From positions 306,910 to 344,255 of the forward strand of contig NW_014577110.1 of the NCBI RefSeq assembly GCF_000485595.1: a DNA stretch of 37,346 nt, given 5' to 3'. The stretch comes from Priapulus caudatus (Eukaryota > Priapulida > Priapulimorpha > Priapulimorphida > Priapulidae). The translations under genes and the position numbers were made by a program. Positions 31,370 to 37,346 of the stretch are shown piece by piece; positions within the stretch are counted from its first letter, which is position 1; the number at the start of each line of letters is the position of its first letter. Under the pieces are notes generated by a model. It did not search any database. It saw only the letters and a list, made by a program, of their open reading frames with translations, and had not been told where the DNA came from.

Positions 31370-31628
31370 CCCCCCCCTTCCGGCAGCCATCCTGCCACAC
31401 CCCAACTGTCACTGCTATTCCGCGACGGTTGATCAAGATTTCGTGATTCGTTAACGATTCTAAATGATGCTCGCATATAGATAGATACGCTACCGAATGA
31501 TATGATTGACGACGAGCACGCCGCTGAATGACAGTCTGTCTCTGCATGTAAATAAGCTTAGATTGCACACCGCCTAGACACACAGCGCAGATTGCGACTG
31601 CGATAGAATAGATTCGACTACACGACAT
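31370..31628 (-). CDS. possible secreted-peptide first exon
   Basis: Product not recognised. The frame opens with an ATG (31628-31626) in a weak context. Residues 5-23 are hydrophobic and end in small polar residues (GGVQS), like a cleavable signal peptide. It contains a basic cluster, RRARR (36-40), and a second dibasic RR (68-69) that bracket 27 residues starting with Gln. That is the layout of a neuropeptide or hormone precursor. After 86 codons the DNA offers a strong donor, GGG|GTAAGG (intron from 31369). Without splicing the frame continues 23 more codons. There is one Cys in the bracketed peptide and no match to a family I know. A chance ORF is quite possible. Confidence 0.22.
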
Positions 31629-33307
31629 TGAGACATCTATACACAGGAAGGAGATAAGGTTAGCATAACTGCTCGCCAGACTCGTCCCGTGGGTTACACC
31701 AACCTATAATAATAGAGTGCGTATCGGTAAATACAGACGGCGTGGTGACGTGATACGCCATAATATTAGCATTACGCACAAATCCAACGCGACGTGACGA
31801 CGATAACACTGTTGTTGCTTGCCACACAACCCAGCAACGTCGCCTACTCAAATGCAAGTGCGTGAGGCTTTTCGCCACCATTGTGTGAATTCTGACTGCA
31901 TGCAATTCGCATATGCGAGCTACAAAGTCGGGTGGCGAAACGACATCGCGCTGTCGTCTATTCAAACTTCTTAGTTACAGCGCATTGAGGTAGAAAGCTT
32001 TCTATTAATTGAGTATAACTAATGTTTAATTCTTGTCCCACCAAGAGGCCCTCGAGCTAGAGTAGACGTGTGAAGTGTAAACGAATATCGTCTTCTAATT
32101 GTGCATATTTGTGTGTGCGCAAGCGGCTGTTCTACAACAATCCCTAGCGATTCAGTGCTGATATATTAATCAAATAAACTACTTGCTTTGGGCCACACAA
32201 AAAATTAATGTAGTCGTGAATTTCATTTGGTTTAAACTCTGTGCGGAGAGCAAACAGCGACCGTTTCGCTGAGAGTATAATTCGCCAGCTGGCTCCGGCT
32301 CGGTACACCTGGCTGCTTTCGTCAGCATCTGATACATAATATATATATCTGATGCTGCTGATACGTCAGCATCCATCTTGTTTTACTGACCGGCCATACA
32401 TTCCAATTTCGCGCTGACTGGCTCATGACATACGCCGGACCACGGGTTCGCGTTGCGCGTCGGCGTCGGGTTACGACCGACCTCGCGTTGTCGGGGCAAT
32501 TTAAAGCAGACGGAGACCGTACGTACCAGGCCGTCACGTGTCGCGTTGGAGACACGCGCTGCAACGAGACGCCAACAGTAATCCGTCAGATGCGGTTAGC
32601 CTCGTCTCTAATCTGGCTTACCGCGAACATTGTGCGCAGCATTAAGACCCATTACGATGTTTTCCAGTAGAACGGGTCGTCGCCGTGCTCCGGCGATGGT
32701 TATTAGCGGTAACGGAATAAATTCTTGCAATCGCTCGGAAGCGATCGAAGCCCTGTATAGAGAGCCGATGTAGACAGCTCGCGACGATAGACTTGCTGAT
32801 ACTATACGCGGGTCGCATGACCAGATGGTAACGCCATTTTTAAACGCCAATCATCGCCTGCTACAGTTTCTCTATGCCGTGAAACTGATACTGAAACCAA
32901 TTATATACGATCGAATGAATTTATATTTTGGTTTCATCGGAGCTGTTTTCGCGTGTCTCCGACATTAAAACAAGGCGTTATATCCCATCAACATCTCGTG
33001 CAGTCATAATTGCCCGCGTTCGTATTAATTATTCCGTAAGCGCACGCGCTAAGAGCCCAAATCCGTGGCTATGGTGACCATGTATCAAGGAGGACGTAAA
33101 TATCGAGGTATCGGTGGCACGTTAATCGCGCGCGAATGCTGCTGATGCAGCGCCGTGAAGCAATTAGCGGCGGAGAATTCGAAACCATTATTGTATCCTT
33201 AACTGAAGCTATGCTAGCGGCGCAATTAACGAGCTACCTGTAACGTTCAGGTCGGGGCAAACGGCGGGCGGCGAGTGATAGAGCATTCAGTCAGCAGCGA
33301 AAGCCGC
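31629..33307. other. unassigned sequence
   Basis: Unique DNA. An imperfect foldback lies around 32318-32356 (CAGCATCTGATACATA with TATATATCTGATGCTG, two mismatches). A CpG-rich patch at 32420-32600 is crossed by open frames on both strands, including an 81-codon plus-strand frame from an ATG at 32425 with Arg-rich composition. These are not supported as genes. Confidence 0.5.
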
Positions 33308-33343
33308 ATCTATCTATCTATCTATCTATCTATTAATCTATCA

Positions 33344-33390
<47 letters not shown>

Positions 33391-33485
33391 GTATCTATAT
33401 ATCTATCTATCTATCTATTTATCGTATCCAATATCTTTCTATCTAGTCGATCTATCTATCTATCTATTCTATCTAATCTATGCTA
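33308..33485. repeat. (CTAT)n microsatellite
   Basis: About 175 bp of CTAT/TATC units with interruptions (TTAATCTATCAA, GTATC, TTTATCGTATCC) that increase to the right. Confidence 0.97.
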
Positions 33486-34129
33486 TCTGTTCTATGTCTA
33501 TTTATCGATCAGAAGCCATGAATGTCCTGGCAGGTGAACTTTTGCATAATTAGTTCAGTGTCGCTATTATGCTGATAAACCTTATGCATGTTAATAGAAA
33601 ATGCGTGTCTGCTCTGCTCTACTGGGTAGCGACGGCTTTAAGGGCGGTAACAGCTCATTTCTTCGAAATCACTTCTCGTATATATTCGCTGTGGCGTAGC
33701 ATCTCTTCGCAGGACTGCACGTCTATTCGATGCCATGATGGAGTAAATCCGCATTTAAAGCGTTGCAAATCGGCCGAAGTGCAACGTTTAAAACTCGATT
33801 GGGATTCCTTTATTGTGAATTGTGTATTATCGTACGTTGCTATTAGGATTGGCCCCTGCTCATCGGTTCATTGCATCCCTGCGATATCTTAACGATTTCT
33901 TAACAGACTACCGCATGCTCGACACTAACACCCGGGACGTATGATGTCATTATTTTTCAAGTAGCCTTCGTTCGTGTCACTGCATAGCGGTCGGCTTTGG
34001 TTCCGCGCCATGCCGTGTGTGTATGCTGTCGCCGCCGAACACAAGCACACAGCACGCACGCACGCAGCGCCGCGTAGCACGCACCCGGCGACGAAGCCCG
34101 CACGCAACGCAGCACACACACCACATTCC
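33486..34129. other. unassigned sequence
   Basis: A 107-codon plus-strand frame from an ATG at 33569 lies here; it has no recognisable domain, signal peptide or splice context, so it is left uncalled. A CpG-rich patch with ACGCACGC words lies at 34040-34120. Confidence 0.5.
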
Positions 34130-35132
<1,003 letters not shown>

Positions 35133-35178
35133 TATCAAGAGCGTATTAAGAATGCGCATTCTTAATACGCTCTTGATA
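35133..35178. repeat. perfect 46-bp palindrome without spacer
   Basis: 35133-35155 and 35156-35178 are exact reverse complements (23 bp each) with no loop. The centre is AATGCGCATT, and each arm carries a CAAGAGCGTATTAAG-type sequence. Symmetry breaks with the next base pair out. It could extrude as a cruciform or bind a dimer. A foldback artefact is less likely because symmetry ends after 23 bp in both directions. Confidence 0.97.
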
Positions 35179-35489
35179 ATATATATTGAGCTTCCGCTTT
35201 GATTCAATTAAACAAACTAAGTAATAAAATAGATTGTGGTTCCTGACAGATGTAAATTCATAATATATATAAATTAACTATATCTAAATATATCTAGACA
35301 ACATAGGCGATGCGCATCCATTACCAATATTAAGGCAGATTATTCAGCTATATTACGTTTAGTGCACAATTTTTGTATTGTTTAAAATATACTCAGCGCA
35401 CCACGCAAGACGGCCTGCCCGTCAGTTCTACGTGTTTCAACGCTTGTGCAACGCTGAAGTTGCACTTGATACGGGTTGAGAGACAGAGA
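35179..35489. other. unassigned sequence
   Basis: AT-rich unique DNA; nothing recognised. Confidence 0.5.
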
Positions 35490-35927
35490 GAGTGAGTGAG
35501 TAAGTGAGTGAGCGAGTGAGTGAGTGAGTGAGTGAGTGAGTGAGTGAGTGAGTGAGTGAGTGAGTGAGTGAGTGAGCGAGTGAGTGAGTGAGCGAGTGAG
35601 TGAGTGAGTGAGTGAGTGAGTGAGTGAGTGAGTGAGTGACGTGAGTGAGTGAGTGACGTGAGTGAGTGAGTGAGTGAGTGAGTGGAATGGTGCGTGAGTG
35701 AGTGAGTGAGTGAGTGAGTGAGTGAGTGAGTGAGTGAGTGAGTGAGTGAGTGAGTGAGTGAGTGAGTGAGTGAGTGAGTGAGTGAGTGAGTGAGTGAGTG
35801 GGTGAGCAAGTGAGCGGGTGGGCGAGTGAGCGAGTGAGCGCGTGAGTCAGTGAGTGCGTGAGTGCGTGAGTGAGTGCGTGAGTGAGTGAGTGAGTGAGTG
35901 AGTGATTGAGTGAGTGAGTGAGTGAGC
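35490..35927. repeat. (GTGA)n microsatellite, ~440 bp
   Basis: GTGA/GAGT units run almost uninterrupted. Breaks include GTGACGTGAGTG (twice near 35635 and 35652) and GGAATGGTGCGTG near 35683. Towards the right end, units drift to GCGA/GCGT. Minus-strand frames are Ser-Leu-Thr-His repeats, not genes. Confidence 0.98.
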
Positions 35928-37219
35928 ACAGAGAGAGGGAGAGTGATATAGAAAAGGAAGCCGAAAAGGGGCTGATCGCTATAATTTTATTCAACTGTTT
36001 TACTGATTTAAACGGCGTCAATTACCTAGATGATACTTACTTTAACGAACGTTGACATATGTACTGCTATGCTGTGATAGTAATAAACGAGACAATCCCA
36101 TACATCAATCGCCATATTACGCTCATACGCCATATCATAAACTTTTCGAGACATTCCCAAAGCGTTTCCCTGTATCTCGTGCGCAAGCCCTGTTTTTATA
36201 CGCGAAAATGCATCGCAACATCATTTGCTTGACTTCTCATTACAAAATTCGAGATGCGCTTGTTGAAAATTCAGGAATAATATGTTCGCGTCTCGCGTAT
36301 TCTGCTAACGCTCACATGCATCATATCGTATCATCAGATTAATTATTATCGATCAGTATCGTATCATCACGCCTGATCAGATCGTGTGGCTCGCAACAGC
36401 AAATGTCGAGATAAATACACATTAGCTGCCTCAACAACTTCAAACACTATTGCCCCTGTACTGTGTTTACCTATCTCTCATTTGGTTTCGGCGCCATGAC
36501 GATTGGGACAGTTGTGCAAATAAGAAAGCGGGAAACGGATACTATTAATTATTGGCACTGACAAAAGCTTTGCTTAGACGAGTGTCACGGCTGTATAAAA
36601 CGAAGTGCCATGTAGTTCAACTACTTGTCAATCGCTATCGCATTTTCTGCGAATTAATGGCAATTAATGAATCGTATACAATAGACGTGAAGTGTTGTGC
36701 AAAGTTTATGACATCGTAGACTAATGATGCTATAACTATTTATAATGTTTCTCATAACGGCCACAGATTCCTTTTCTGGGGACTTTACACGGGTAGTTGA
36801 TAGCAGAATATAAGAAGGTTTCAAATTGGAAATTACTTCAATTATGGAGAAGTTATACCAGTATCTTAATCTAGCCTCATCACACATTGATTTAGACAGC
36901 CTAATTGAAGTGTGATTTGTTTCTCAGCGAACACGCATTAGTAAATAAATCAGGTGAATAATAGTAGAGTGATCAATCTTTCGCTCTCAGTGAATAATTC
37001 TAGTATACACGAAGGTCGGGCGAAAGGCTGGCGGCGACAGATTAGATTGTGTCAACATATAAATATCGGCTTACGTCGCTGGTCATCTACCAATTTAATG
37101 TCGGATTTCATATGGAAAGTCCCGAAGGTGGCAATATAGGCGCAGATTGGGTGAAAGAGAGAAGGTGGCTGAAAGAGCAATGATGGCAGCAGGGAATAGG
37201 GGTTAGGGAGGAAGTTATA
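35928..37219. other. unassigned sequence
   Basis: Unique, AT-rich DNA. Open frames of 60-96 codons are present (for example 36052-36342, which starts at TTG) without start, splice or domain support. TATCGTATCATCA-like words recur near 36325 and 36356. Confidence 0.55.
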
Positions 37220-37256
37220 GAGGGAGGGAAGAGAGAGAGAGAGAGAGAGAGAGAGT

Positions 37257-37342
<86 letters not shown>

Positions 37343-37346
37343 GAGT
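37220..37346. repeat. (GA)n microsatellite at right edge
   Basis: GAGAGA with two minor interruptions (GTGAGA, GAAAGA) up to the end of the window. The array may continue beyond it. Confidence 0.98.

Noticed and set aside
35393-36021. Ser-Leu-Thr-His repeat frames
   Set aside because: Direct product of the (GTGA)n microsatellite; a silk- or mucin-like protein is not supported because all three frames give similar repeats.

Overview
This is eukaryotic, almost certainly metazoan, DNA that is nearly all non-coding. No complete protein gene, rRNA, tRNA, operon or CRISPR array can be supported. The sequence is full of long microsatellites: (CT/GA)n, (GT/CA)n, (GTGA)n, (CTAT)n and CAA/CAG-type tracts. 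There are also several minisatellites and two internal TTAGGG arrays. TTAGGG is the telomere unit of vertebrates and of many invertebrates (molluscs, annelids, echinoderms), whereas insects and most other arthropods use TTAGG. Frequent CpG in unique sequence and the very high simple-repeat load suggest a marine invertebrate, but the taxon cannot be fixed from this window. A run of 25 Ns beside a noisy duplicated block points to a long-read assembly.

Layout. 1-6.2 kb: a 20-bp minisatellite at the left edge, a 390-bp CT tract, CpG-rich promoter-like stretches near 3.3-3.9 and 4.7-5.1 kb, and a CAA/CAG/CAC tract. 6.19-6.54 kb (minus): a possible first coding exon with a signal-peptide-like N-terminus that runs into a splice donor. 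6.9-9.4 kb: a CT tract, a CpG-rich promoter-like stretch, a 381-bp element with about 80-bp terminal inverted repeats, and GT tracts flanking a CAG-rich minisatellite. 10.06-17.7 kb: a ~73-bp minisatellite followed by a block present twice in tandem (10573-13087 and 13088-17695). The copies differ by many small indels and the first contains the N gap, so this is probably misassembly or unpolished sequence. 17.7-22.7 kb: CA, CT, GA and AT tracts and a 22-bp minisatellite. 22.9-23.3 kb: two near-perfect hairpins. 23.6-24.64 kb: a GT tract, then a CpG-rich promoter/5' UTR, then the best candidate coding exon in the window (24514-24639, plus strand), which ends in a splice donor. 25.3-27.8 kb: CT, GT and GA tracts. 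27.96-28.30 and 30.09-30.31 kb: two short inverted-repeat elements, each carrying a TTAGGG array in its interior. 30.4-37.3 kb: a degenerate CACGTG-bearing repeat, a possible secreted-peptide exon (minus), CTAT, TG and GTGA tracts, a 46-bp perfect palindrome and a terminal GA tract.

The three candidate exons look like first exons of separate genes whose remaining exons were not found here, so no pathway can be proposed. The most interesting structures are the two telomere-repeat-bearing inverted-repeat elements, which could spread interstitial telomeric DNA, and the perfect hairpins and palindrome.
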